NCBI GenBank assembly: GCA_031253795.1
Contig: JAIRVR010000031.1
Span: 62,001-126,000, forward strand
Source of the DNA: Burkholderiaceae bacterium
Lineage (GTDB): Bacteria; Pseudomonadota; Gammaproteobacteria; Burkholderiales; Burkholderiaceae_C
Length of the DNA: 64,000 bases
Direction of reading: 5' to 3'
The notes under the pieces are model-generated. The model made no database searches. It saw only the letters and a program-made list of their open reading frames with translations, and was not told the origin of the DNA. The position numbers and the translations under genes are program-made. This document shows positions 50,971 to 59,458 of the stretch, one piece after another. How positions within the stretch are numbered: the stretch's first letter is position 1; the number at the start of each line of letters is the position of its first letter.

Positions 50971-51483
50971 AATGCAAGTGCGGTGTAGTGAACGTGATGT
51001 GTAGTGCTTTGCCCTGTGCGCAAGCGGCTCTCCCTGATCGCTACCGCTGCGGATGCAGCACAAACTTACCCCGCGGTGCTTGGTTTGTGCACATTGTTCG
51101 ATACAAATGGTTGCTTGTAAAGCAAGTTTGCGAAATTGCTGAACGAAGTTGGGGAAGCCAATGTGCGGCGCAAGGGGGCGCTGTGTACAGTTGCATGAGT
51201 TGGCCATGCAACACTGTACATAATTACAGCCACATGTGCACGACCCATACGCGCTTTGTGGCATCCATGGCACTCGAAAGTAGCGGATCACCTTTGCTTA
51301 TCTGGCCTCCCCCGTAGGCGCCTGCCATACAGTGCTTGTCGAGGCCACGAGAGGGCGAGGAGGTGTGGCTATGCCGTCATGAGGCTCTTGTCTGACTGTT
51401 GGATCATCAGTGCTTTTTTGGATAGGTGGCTTGGTACGGAGGCGCCACATGAATGTCGGATTTCCGACTCAAGAGGCGAATTT

Positions 51484-51933
51484 TCACAAACGCGGCAGCT
51501 TGCTGGTCTGCGAACGATGATGCGGTTTAATGGTTGTTACGCCGGACTCCCGCAGGGAGACTTGCTGCTGCAAGCTGGCCACCAAGAGTAAAAGCCGAGC
51601 GTTCTCACTAGCAAGCCCTCGGTTCTCCTGTTTGAGCGCTGCAAGCTCCTCCCTCAGTTCACTTTTCTGAACTTCGGCCTTCTCTGCCGCTACCCGTTGC
51701 TTCTCCAACAATTGCTGCGGGCTCCGACCACCAGCCTTACGGATCTCATCGGCGATGTCAGCATATTTGTTATGGATCAACGCGTGGCTGACCCCGGCCT
51801 CGCGAGCAACGGCACTGATAGAAGGGCCAACTTTCTGGCCCGCCCGTTCGGCATCACGCTTGAGCTTTGCAAACGCAAACATCAACCGTTTTCTGGTCGG
51901 AATCTCGCTAGCCACCAGAGGCCTCCCTCTCAT
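51484..51933 (-). CDS. TnpC-like coiled-coil protein of Tn554-type module
   Basis: MRGRPLVASEIPTRKRLMFAFAKLKRDAERAGQKVGPSISAVAREAGVSHALIHNKY...KSELREELAALKQENRGLASENARLLLLVASLQQQ. Confidence 0.75.
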   Translation of the reverse strand: MRGRPLVASEIPTRKRLMFAFAKLKRDAERAGQKVGPSISAVAREAGVSHALIHNKYADIADEIRKAGGRSPQQLLEKQRVAAEKAEVQKSELREELAALKQENRGLASENARLLLLVASLQQQVSLRESGVTTIKPHHRSQTSKLPRL

Positions 51934-53791
51934 CTTTTGTCAACCGTGTGAGGATGGCATCGGCAGCGAGGAGCCCAGCCTTCGCCTTCGCTCGCCCACC
52001 TGGTCCAATGTCATCGAGTTCGAGCAACTCCTCATGGTCACGACGAAGATGTTGCCAAACCTCCGTGAATGTGTTGTCGATGACTCCATTGCCGCAATCT
52101 CCACAGCTTGGCGCTTCGAAAAGCCCTCTGCCACCGCAGTCCTGTGCCTCAGCAAGGCACCAGCTATGCCCGGTGCTACGGATATTTATCCCATCACAAA
52201 TGCTCTCAACAAACTCGCGCCGAGACTTGAATAGCATCGGCTGATGGTTTTTTCCTGCATATGCCTTTATGCGATTGCCAAAACCACCGGCCAAAGGAGT
52301 TGAGTCCTCCAACCAGTGATCTATCAATGATGAATCGAAATAGGTATTTTCTTCCTCAATGAGTTCGTAAAGATCGCGGTCAGTCTCGGTAAGCTCCGCG
52401 TACCACTGGGTCAGTAGCAAACTGCTATGTTTGAAGTGCTGCTGCAACGTTGCTAGGTCAATACGCGGCCCCTTGTTCAAATGCACCGCTATCACGGCAT
52501 ACGTTCTACGAAACCGATGCGTTGCAAGCGGGGAGCCAAATCTGAGCCCCATCCGTTCACCGAAGGCTTTGAGCTGCTTGTTGTGCGACTTTGTGTCAGT
52601 CGAGACCACACCACGCGAAGAGTCGCTCAAAAACAGACGGTTGGCATTTCGCTCAAGCTCCAGCACTGATACCGCTAGGCGTGCTCTAGCCGCATCGGTG
52701 TCTGCGTGTGCAAGCAGTTCTCGCGTCTCGGAAAGCTCTTTGGCGATGCGAAGCCGCAAGGGTGCAGAGTGCCATTCAAGTGCATCCACAGCCTCCTTTG
52801 CAATCGCTGGAGCTAGCCAGCGCATAGGGCCATCACCGATTTTGCGAGTTGCGGATTTCAACCACCAGTACGTTTCCCCATCGACCTTCTGGGAGTAGAC
52901 GCACCCCACGTTGGTTTCGCCTAGTTCATGGACGCGGCACCCTGTCGTCAGGGCTAGAACAACGTACGCTGCAGTGCGGATGTCGCTAACAGCAGACTCG
53001 AATTGGTGGACGTCTCGAAAGCCGGCCGCCCAGATCACATGGCGCTTAACGCTCTCACCCCACTTCTTGCGATCCACATCACTCTTTGCTTCAGCCCACC
53101 GTTCTGCGAGGTCATCGCGCAAGCGAAGCAACTCAGCAGCTCTCGCGAGGTGCGCTCGGGCTGAGACAAACAGGCTTGAAGCTTCAGCAAGTGGTAGGAG
53201 TTCCGTACGACGCTCCTTGCCGGCCTCGGGCTCCCACAGGGGACCGACCTGATCAAAACTTAGCTCCCTGACGGCCTCTTCTGTGAAACTGTCCACCAAC
53301 ACTGCTCGCAGCTCGTACACCTTGCGAAGTACGGAAATGTGATGAGCCAAGGTTCGATCATGAACCCCACTATCACGAAGCTTTTGTAGATAGTTTCGGA
53401 GGTCAAACGCCCGGACGTCGGCGAAACGCCTGATGTCAATTGAATCGCACCACTTCGCGAAGGCGTTCAGGACAACATGCCGCTTGGGGACGGTTGCTGG
53501 GTCCAGTTGCTGGCCACCAGGGGCTGCCTTGAACGTAAAAGCTGCCGCAGCGCTCCGCATCGAAGGTCTCCAGTCCTCAGGAGTCTTCTTCCACACAATC
53601 TCCTTGTCCTGCTTGCCTCTAGCAGCATGAGGGAAGAATGGCGTGTAGTCCCAATTTTCATCCCCATAACAAGAAAGTGGAATTTCTCGTCCATCGGCCA
53701 TCTTCACGTACGAAATGACGAGTTTGTCTCGATCCTCCGATGTCAAGAGCTCCGGCGATGAGTGCGCTTGGTAGGATTTAGCGACACTCAT
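51908..53791 (-). CDS. tyrosine recombinase, TnpB-like
   Basis: LALTTGCRVHELGE ... LATHRFRRTYAVIAV ... LQQHFKHSSLLLTQWYAEL. Confidence 0.85.
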   Translation of the reverse strand: MSVAKSYQAHSSPELLTSEDRDKLVISYVKMADGREIPLSCYGDENWDYTPFFPHAARGKQDKEIVWKKTPEDWRPSMRSAAAAFTFKAAPGGQQLDPATVPKRHVVLNAFAKWCDSIDIRRFADVRAFDLRNYLQKLRDSGVHDRTLAHHISVLRKVYELRAVLVDSFTEEAVRELSFDQVGPLWEPEAGKERRTELLPLAEASSLFVSARAHLARAAELLRLRDDLAERWAEAKSDVDRKKWGESVKRHVIWAAGFRDVHQFESAVSDIRTAAYVVLALTTGCRVHELGETNVGCVYSQKVDGETYWWLKSATRKIGDGPMRWLAPAIAKEAVDALEWHSAPLRLRIAKELSETRELLAHADTDAARARLAVSVLELERNANRLFLSDSSRGVVSTDTKSHNKQLKAFGERMGLRFGSPLATHRFRRTYAVIAVHLNKGPRIDLATLQQHFKHSSLLLTQWYAELTETDRDLYELIEEENTYFDSSLIDHWLEDSTPLAGGFGNRIKAYAGKNHQPMLFKSRREFVESICDGINIRSTGHSWCLAEAQDCGGRGLFEAPSCGDCGNGVIDNTFTEVWQHLRRDHEELLELDDIGPGGRAKAKAGLLAADAILTRLTKDEREASGG

Positions 53792-55398
53792 TAAACAGAC
53801 CTCAACGCGGCCAAGACGCTGGGGGACCGCCAGATGGGGTGAGGGGCCTTTCGGGCACGCGCTTTCTCTCGCGCCACAATCTTCGGATCAAACTTGCTCG
53901 CGATGTCACGGTCTATCACCCTAGTGACCCACCTGAAAAGCGCTATCCACCTGTCATGACCAACGTGTGACTTCTGTGAAAACACGGCCCAGTAAAAGCT
54001 GAAGAGCTTGTAGAGGTCATCCTGAACGACGACCTGAGACTTACATCGGAAGCAAGACAAAAAATCCATGCACACGGAGCCATCCTTCGGCGCAAGTTCG
54101 CCGTTAAACACGTCTTTGCACCCGGAGTGAGGCGTGTTCTCCCTGATGACTGTGCCTGCAAGTGTCTCGACCAGCACCTCTCCTGCCATGCGATGCTCCT
54201 CGAGCATTTCAGGGGTAACACTCAAGTAGCGTTGAACTGTCCCGGGGGTGTTGGACCCGCTTCGTGCTGTTGCCAGCAGGTCGCCTCTAGATGCTCGCCA
54301 GACGCGATTGAGCTTCGTATTTCTAAACAATTGGCTACTCATCTTCAGACGGGAGCCGTCATCACGGACAAGTCCATGTCTTGCAGTGAACGCGTTGGCA
54401 ACGCCACTCAATGTCTGGGTGCTCATCCCGCGCACTGCCCCATCAAGCTCGTACACCCATAGGAGCCCTTCCAAAGAAGTCCCCGCGGCCAGTTTGGACG
54501 CGGCCTCAGAAAGAAGCAAAGCACGCTCGCAGAGCCTGTACACATCGAGCGAGACAACCTTTGATGCGGAAGGCTCTATCGGCGTGGGGATGTCCTTGTT
54601 TGCTCGACGCTTGAAGGTCACAAGTACCTTGCGATTCTTCCGAGGGTGGCTCAGAAAGCAAGTCTCTAAGTCCCTGGGCAGCTCAAGGAACGGTGTCGGA
54701 TTGAGGCCGGTTTTGAGCAATATGGCGAAGACGCACAGCCCAAGCTGCGTCACGACAAGACCGGGATGCGTCCCTTCAAAGACCTCGGCAACCTCCCTGA
54801 TGAGTGGGAGCAAGATTCGACTACGCTCTTCGTCTGAGAGAGGTTCGATGTAGTTCCGACGACGGAGGACGTTTGTGGCACCAGGAAACGGGTTCTTCTT
54901 GAAGAGGCCGTCGCCCGTTAGCAGCTTGCGCTCAACGAGCGCTTTCAATACTGTGCAGACCTTCTGGTAAGCAGTCCGAGCCGTATTTTTTGACCAGACT
55001 TCGCCGTTCGCCTTGACCCGAGTGCTCAACCATCCTGTGAACGCATCAATGACATCGCCATCGATCTTGCTAAGAGACATTGAAAAACCTGAGCTAGATC
55101 GCTCCACACAGAACCTGAACCAGCTGTTCAAACCAGACCTGACGATTGACTCAAGCGACAATGGTTCTGGCTTTCCTTGTGTAACCATCGCCCGCAGCAC
55201 CAAGGTTATCGCCCCAACTGTGTCGTCAAATCCCCGCCCGAGATATTCTGTGAAATCAGCCTCATAGACCCTCCCGTGTGGAAGTGGTATTGATACGCAA
55301 GTAGGTACGATCAGCGCTGACTTAGCTGCCACAGAGGGGATCGGAACAATCGGCTCGCTGGGGGAACCGCCTACCCTGAAATCTTTCTTTTTTGCCAT
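53791..55398 (-). CDS. tyrosine recombinase-like protein, middle gene, catalytically degraded
   Basis: LLKTGLNPTPFLEL (Arg-I position not Arg), MSSQLFRNTKLNRVW (degenerate HxLRHT), TPGTVQRYLSV (Tyr retained). Confidence 0.75.
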   Translation of the reverse strand: MAKKKDFRVGGSPSEPIVPIPSVAAKSALIVPTCVSIPLPHGRVYEADFTEYLGRGFDDTVGAITLVLRAMVTQGKPEPLSLESIVRSGLNSWFRFCVERSSSGFSMSLSKIDGDVIDAFTGWLSTRVKANGEVWSKNTARTAYQKVCTVLKALVERKLLTGDGLFKKNPFPGATNVLRRRNYIEPLSDEERSRILLPLIREVAEVFEGTHPGLVVTQLGLCVFAILLKTGLNPTPFLELPRDLETCFLSHPRKNRKVLVTFKRRANKDIPTPIEPSASKVVSLDVYRLCERALLLSEAASKLAAGTSLEGLLWVYELDGAVRGMSTQTLSGVANAFTARHGLVRDDGSRLKMSSQLFRNTKLNRVWRASRGDLLATARSGSNTPGTVQRYLSVTPEMLEEHRMAGEVLVETLAGTVIRENTPHSGCKDVFNGELAPKDGSVCMDFLSCFRCKSQVVVQDDLYKLFSFYWAVFSQKSHVGHDRWIALFRWVTRVIDRDIASKFDPKIVAREKARARKAPHPIWRSPSVLAALRSV

Positions 55399-55404
55399 CG
55401 TGGA

Positions 55405-56712
55405 CTATGCTCCCGCATCCAAGTAGCTCTTGGCTAGCGCATCGATTTCGGCCTGGTAACGGGTTCCATACACGTCATCGATTGCGTCCAGCAGATGTGT
55501 GTAACGCGATGTGGTAGTGATCGAGTCATGTCCCAACAGCCGCATAAGGGTCACGAGCGGTGACCCTCTGAACTTGCCGGCATGCTTCAGGTCTTCCAGG
55601 GAAGCCAACGTATGGGTCGCGAAGGTGTGCCTAAGCATGTGCGGATGAATGTGAAATCCAACCTTCGCTCCCAGACGGGCAAAAGGTGCTACGAATCCGT
55701 CATCAACAAAGGGCCGGCCACTGCGTGTCAAAAAAAGAGGCGCATGCTCTTCGCGTTTAGGTGCCCTAGCCAACAAGCGTGGTCTCACTACGGCCTTGTA
55801 CTGCCAGAGGGCGTTCATGCAGGCAACGGAGATTCGCACTGTTCGGGCCTTGTCATTCTTCGTCGACATGTATGCTGGGTCGAGCCGGACTGGCACCGTC
55901 CTAACTTTGGAAGACAGCTTGCTGCAATCAGAGACACATTTAACAGGGAACGTTGCCAGTTCCTCGGCTCTCAGCCCTGCAGTCAATCCAAGGTAAAACG
56001 CAGCATGGTGTGTCGGATTCCTCGCCTCCTTGAGCGCGCTGTCGATCTGGCCCCTTGTCAGAACCCGCTCTAGTCGCCGCGGCTCTCGCAGGTACAAGCT
56101 TGAAGTCGACCGTCGACCTTGGGTGCTCGACGCGTGAACCAGACGCGCATCAGCACTGGCCGAAATGGCTGCGTGTCGAGTGAAGGGAATCGTTGGGATT
56201 CGTCCAACCCGATGCGCCCATTCGTAGAAGCGCTCAACGGTTGCACGCTTGTGATTGATGTAACCCGGTTGGTTGCCAGCTACCACCTGGCACCACCTAA
56301 CCCAGTGCGAAAGCGGCGGCACATCGCCACTACCCGGTGCCGGAATATGGTCCCACTCAAAACGCTCTTCCAGGTACCCAAAGTAATCGTACATGTGCCG
56401 CCCGTAGGCCGCCCAAGTTTTCAGGTCCTTGGCGCCTGATCTACCAAGAAGCTCGTCAACAAAGAAGTGCAGCACCACTTCAACGATGGCGCCCGAAGAG
56501 TCGACGAGGATGGGGAAACCTTCGTAATGTTGACCTCCGACAGCGAACGAAGAATCACTGGGGTAAAGCGTCATGATCGCGTCCCAATCCAGAGCTTCAC
56601 GGCCGTGATGAAGCCGCGGCCACCGCACTGCGTCGCAAGGTCGTAGAAGTCTCCGCAGCCAGCGCGAGACCCGTTGTCGTAGTGCTTTTTCCTGTGAGTA
56701 AGCGATACACAT
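55405..56712 (-). CDS. tyrosine recombinase, TnpA-like
   Basis: LGLTAGLRAEELATF ... HIHPHMLRHTFATHTLASL ... LGHDSITTTSRYTHL; complete R-HxxR-H-Y. Confidence 0.92.
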   Translation of the reverse strand: MCIAYSQEKALRQRVSRWLRRLLRPCDAVRWPRLHHGREALDWDAIMTLYPSDSSFAVGGQHYEGFPILVDSSGAIVEVVLHFFVDELLGRSGAKDLKTWAAYGRHMYDYFGYLEERFEWDHIPAPGSGDVPPLSHWVRWCQVVAGNQPGYINHKRATVERFYEWAHRVGRIPTIPFTRHAAISASADARLVHASSTQGRRSTSSLYLREPRRLERVLTRGQIDSALKEARNPTHHAAFYLGLTAGLRAEELATFPVKCVSDCSKLSSKVRTVPVRLDPAYMSTKNDKARTVRISVACMNALWQYKAVVRPRLLARAPKREEHAPLFLTRSGRPFVDDGFVAPFARLGAKVGFHIHPHMLRHTFATHTLASLEDLKHAGKFRGSPLVTLMRLLGHDSITTTSRYTHLLDAIDDVYGTRYQAEIDALAKSYLDAGA

Positions 56713-56967
56713 GCTCCAAGCACTGCGTGGAACTCCATCGTTCGGTTTCTGGGTCTTTCAAGGTACGAATGCCCGGTTCCATTGAGGTAACCATCCAGTC
56801 GTTTGAAAGAAGGGAGAGGTGCACGGGACGGCGCGCACTCGCATCAGAACAGCGTCATCGAAGCGCCCTACCAGACCCCATCCCGAGGCGGGCCGCTCGC
56901 TCTAGAAGCCTCTTGGGCTGCTCATGCCGGATGCGATGGATAGGAGACTACAGGTGTTCAGGGGAGG

Positions 56968-57225
56968 TTACAAGTAGATGTCGGAAGAACAGCCTATGTC
57001 CACGCCCACGGCCGCCGGAATGATGGCCTTGATGGTCGGTATCACCGAGCCCACGGTGGCGCCTATGCCCAGGTGCACGTCGGGCATGGCGGCGACATGC
57101 TTGAACACCACGGGCAGCCGCGCGGCGTTTTCCAGCTGCCTGCGCGCCGCGTCCTCGACCGGCACGCCCCGGGTCCACATCTTGATGGGCACGCCGTTTT
57201 CCACGTTGTGTTGCAGGTAGTTCAT
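56968..57225 (-). pseudogene. rtcB: RtcB RNA ligase, 5' fragment (native to ~56989, then element sequence to a stop)
   Basis: MNYLQHNVENGVPIKMWTRGVPVEDAARRQLENAARLPVVFKHVAAMPDVHLGIGATVGSVIPTIKAIIPAAVGVDIGC|SSDIYL*. Confidence 0.94.
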
Positions 57226-57262
57226 TGCCTTGTCCTCTTGTCTTGCTCTGTCTTCGTATGTT

Positions 57263-57757
57263 TCACATGTGGCGGATGGCGCGGCCCAGACGCTGGTAGT
57301 CCCGCAGGGGGAATTCATGCTCCATCCAGCGCTTGCGGTACTCCTCGACGCCCATGCAGCAGTGGATGCCGTCGAGCATGCGGTACACGCTGCGCACCAC
57401 CTCATCGCGAAGTGCCTGCCCGTGGGCAAGCACCTCGTAGTCATCCATGGCGGTAATGCCCCAGCTGGCCCAGTCGGCATACTCGCGCAGTTCATAGGAA
57501 AGGGTTTCGCCCTCTCCCTGCATGCACAGATGCACCTCGCCTGGCTCATCCATGAACACGGCGCGAGCATGGTGCGCGCCATTCGCCAGCGCCAGCGCCA
57601 TCGCGGCCAGGTCGCCCAGCGAATCGTGGAGGTAGGACACGGGATACTCCAGCGCCTCCCCGGGCGCGCTGAACTTCAGCGTCGCCCAGCCCGCCTCGCC
57701 CACCTCATAGCTCCATCGCTCTTCGAATGCGGCCATATGCCGTACCTCCATTTGCAT
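57263..57757 (-). CDS. hypothetical protein in Rtc operon
   Basis: 164-aa ORF between slipin and rtcB, same strand and short gaps. Confidence 0.6.
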   Translation of the reverse strand: MQMEVRHMAAFEERWSYEVGEAGWATLKFSAPGEALEYPVSYLHDSLGDLAAMALALANGAHHARAVFMDEPGEVHLCMQGEGETLSYELREYADWASWGITAMDDYEVLAHGQALRDEVVRSVYRMLDGIHCCMGVEEYRKRWMEHEFPLRDYQRLGRAIRHM

Positions 57758-57780
57758 TGCGTTGCGCGCCAGACCTTCGG

Positions 57781-58920
57781 TCAGCGCATCTTCACCAGCC
57801 CGTTGAGCACCTGGTCCAGCCCGCCGAACACGGAGATCTTGTCGATGCGCTCGGCCACACGCTCCAGCGTCTCCAGCTCCTTCATGCGCAGGGCCACGGG
57901 GTTGTCCTCCATGACCTTGGCGGTGTTGAGCAGCGAACGCGTGGCGGCCGTTTCCTCGCGGCGGCGGATCACGTTGGCCTGGGCCTGCTTCTCGGCCTGC
58001 ACCACCTGGGTGAGGATGGTCTTCATGTCGCCGGGCAGCACGATGTCCTTGACGCCCACGCTTTCCAGCACCATGCCGAAAGGCTGGAGCCTGGCCGCCA
58101 TGTGCGCGGACACCACGTCGTCGATCACCGTCTTGTTTTCCAGCAGTTCATCGAGCGTGCGGGTGCCCACGGCGGCGCGCAGCGCGAATTGCAGCTCGCG
58201 GTACAGGTGCTCGGCGGGCTTTTGCAGCTGGGCAAAGGCGCGCAGCACATCGGTGTGGCGGTAGGTGGCGCTCAGGTTCAGGCGCAGGCTGACCTTGTCG
58301 CGGGTCATGATGTCCTGGCCCGAGACCTCGACGGTCTGCAGGCGCAGGTCCACCAGCTCCACGGCGATGCTGCGACCGAACTTCCAGAACGCATAGCTGC
58401 CAGCCTGCAGCAGGCGATCCACGCGGCCGTCGATGGTCAGCAGCGCGCACTGGCCCGCAGGCACCTGCACCTGCAGCACGCCATTCAGGCCTGACACGCT
58501 GCGCTGGCGCAGCTGGGTCTGGGTCAGGCGCGCGGCCAGGGCAGCGGGCAGTTCGGCGCCGGCCTGCAGATCGATCACCTGAACGCCCACATCCACCAGC
58601 CCCTTCCAGTACAGGCGGCGCGTTCCGGGAGGCAGGATCTCGACCAGCACACCGTTTTCGCTGCGCAGGCCCGCTTCGGTTTCGGACAGGTCCACACGCA
58701 GGAATTCGGCGGCCACCACGGCAGGCTCCTGGGCCATCAGGTACTCGGCCAGCCCGTGCGTGAAGGCTGGCTGCTCCAGCGCAAAGGTTTCCACGCGCAG
58801 CCGGTCGGCGCCGGCAAACAGCCAGTGCTTGCCGCCGTGCAGCACGCGCTCGAAATCGCCATTGCGCAGCAGCAGGGCGCGTTCGTTCTTCTTGATGGTG
58901 ATGCGTTGGATCTTCAGCAT
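57781..58920 (-). CDS. slipin (SPFH/band-7) family protein
   Basis: MLKIQRITIKKNERALLLRNGDFERVLHGGKHWLF...VKDIVLPGDMKTILTQVVQAEKQAQANVIRRREETAATRSLLNTAKVMEDNPVALRMKELE. Confidence 0.92.
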   Translation of the reverse strand: MLKIQRITIKKNERALLLRNGDFERVLHGGKHWLFAGADRLRVETFALEQPAFTHGLAEYLMAQEPAVVAAEFLRVDLSETEAGLRSENGVLVEILPPGTRRLYWKGLVDVGVQVIDLQAGAELPAALAARLTQTQLRQRSVSGLNGVLQVQVPAGQCALLTIDGRVDRLLQAGSYAFWKFGRSIAVELVDLRLQTVEVSGQDIMTRDKVSLRLNLSATYRHTDVLRAFAQLQKPAEHLYRELQFALRAAVGTRTLDELLENKTVIDDVVSAHMAARLQPFGMVLESVGVKDIVLPGDMKTILTQVVQAEKQAQANVIRRREETAATRSLLNTAKVMEDNPVALRMKELETLERVAERIDKISVFGGLDQVLNGLVKMR

Positions 58921-59185
58921 TTCTTCCTCTCCTCGTTCGACGTTGCCGTCGCAAATCAACAGGGTGCCGTTACAGCGATGGCGGGGTGCCAGGGGACAGG
59001 GCCCGGGCCTTGCAGTGCGCCCTGGCTGCCTGCCCGGATCGGGGCGGTGGCCTGGCTGGCTGCGGGCGCGGACCATGCCGGGTACTGGCACAGCCGCCGC
59101 CACTGACGGGGGCGGCCCTGGGCTGCGCTGCAGCCTGGGACCGTCTCCCGCGTTCGGCGGGTGGTCTTGCGACCGTTTCAATAGC

Positions 59186-59201
59186 CCGGCCTTGCGGCCG
59201 G
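59186..59201 (-). ncRNA. GNRA-tetraloop hairpin following tRNA-like element
   Basis: CCGGCC-GCAA-GGCCGG. Confidence 0.55.
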
Positions 59202-59203
59202 AA

Positions 59204-59272
59204 GAATGGGCAGGAGTCGAACCTGCGACAGCCCTCTTGCGAGGGAGCTCTACCAGACTGAGCTACCAGTGG
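59204..59272 (-). ncRNA. degenerate tRNA-like RNA (D-arm, T-arm, anticodon loop replaced by GCAA tetraloop)
   Basis: TAGCTCAGTCTGGTAGAGC (D-arm), CCCTC-GCAA-GAGGG, GCAGG-TTCGACT-CCTGC (T-arm). Confidence 0.75.
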
Positions 59273-59319
59273 TGGGCAAGCCGGGAGTCGAACCCGGCAA
59301 GGTCACCACGACCTTGCCC
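59270..59319 (-). ncRNA. minimal tRNA-like RNA (acceptor plus T-arm, ACCA end, no canonical D/anticodon arms)
   Basis: GGGCAAG...CCGGG-TTCGACT-CCCGG-CTTGCCC-ACCA. Confidence 0.75.
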
Positions 59320-59458
59320 TCATCCAGCGCTTGCGGCGTGCGGCATGCAGGAAATCGACAGGCCCCTGAAGACCCGGACTGGCTGCACCGGCGGGGCGGA
59401 CCTGTGTCCCAACCCCTGCCTGTGAGCGGTCACCGCTTGCACTGGATGCCTTATCCAT

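Larger units (their letters stand above)
40013..56988. mobile_element. ~17 kb Tn554-like tyrosine-recombinase-trio integrative element inserted in rtcB
   Basis: rtcB 3' fragment begins GGCTGC|GGAATGATG at the left junction; rtcB 5' fragment ends GTGGGCGTGGACATAGGCTGT at the right junction; recombinase trio at right end transcribed inward; lower GC, foreign cargo. Confidence 0.88.

Noticed and set aside
40013-56988. Integrated plasmid or ICE because of ParB genes
   Set aside because: No replication initiator, ParA, relaxase or conjugation genes are visible; ends and recombinase trio fit a transposon-like element instead.
58975-58992. TGGCACCCCGCCATCGCT as sigma54 promoter just upstream of slipin
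   Set aside because: GG-to-GC spacing is two bases too long and the TTGC element is poor; the site at 59459-59474 fits much better.
59204-59319. Two ordinary tRNA genes
   Set aside because: One lacks D and anticodon arms, the other has a 4-nt loop instead of an anticodon loop and an unpaired acceptor; therefore called tRNA-like, not tRNA.
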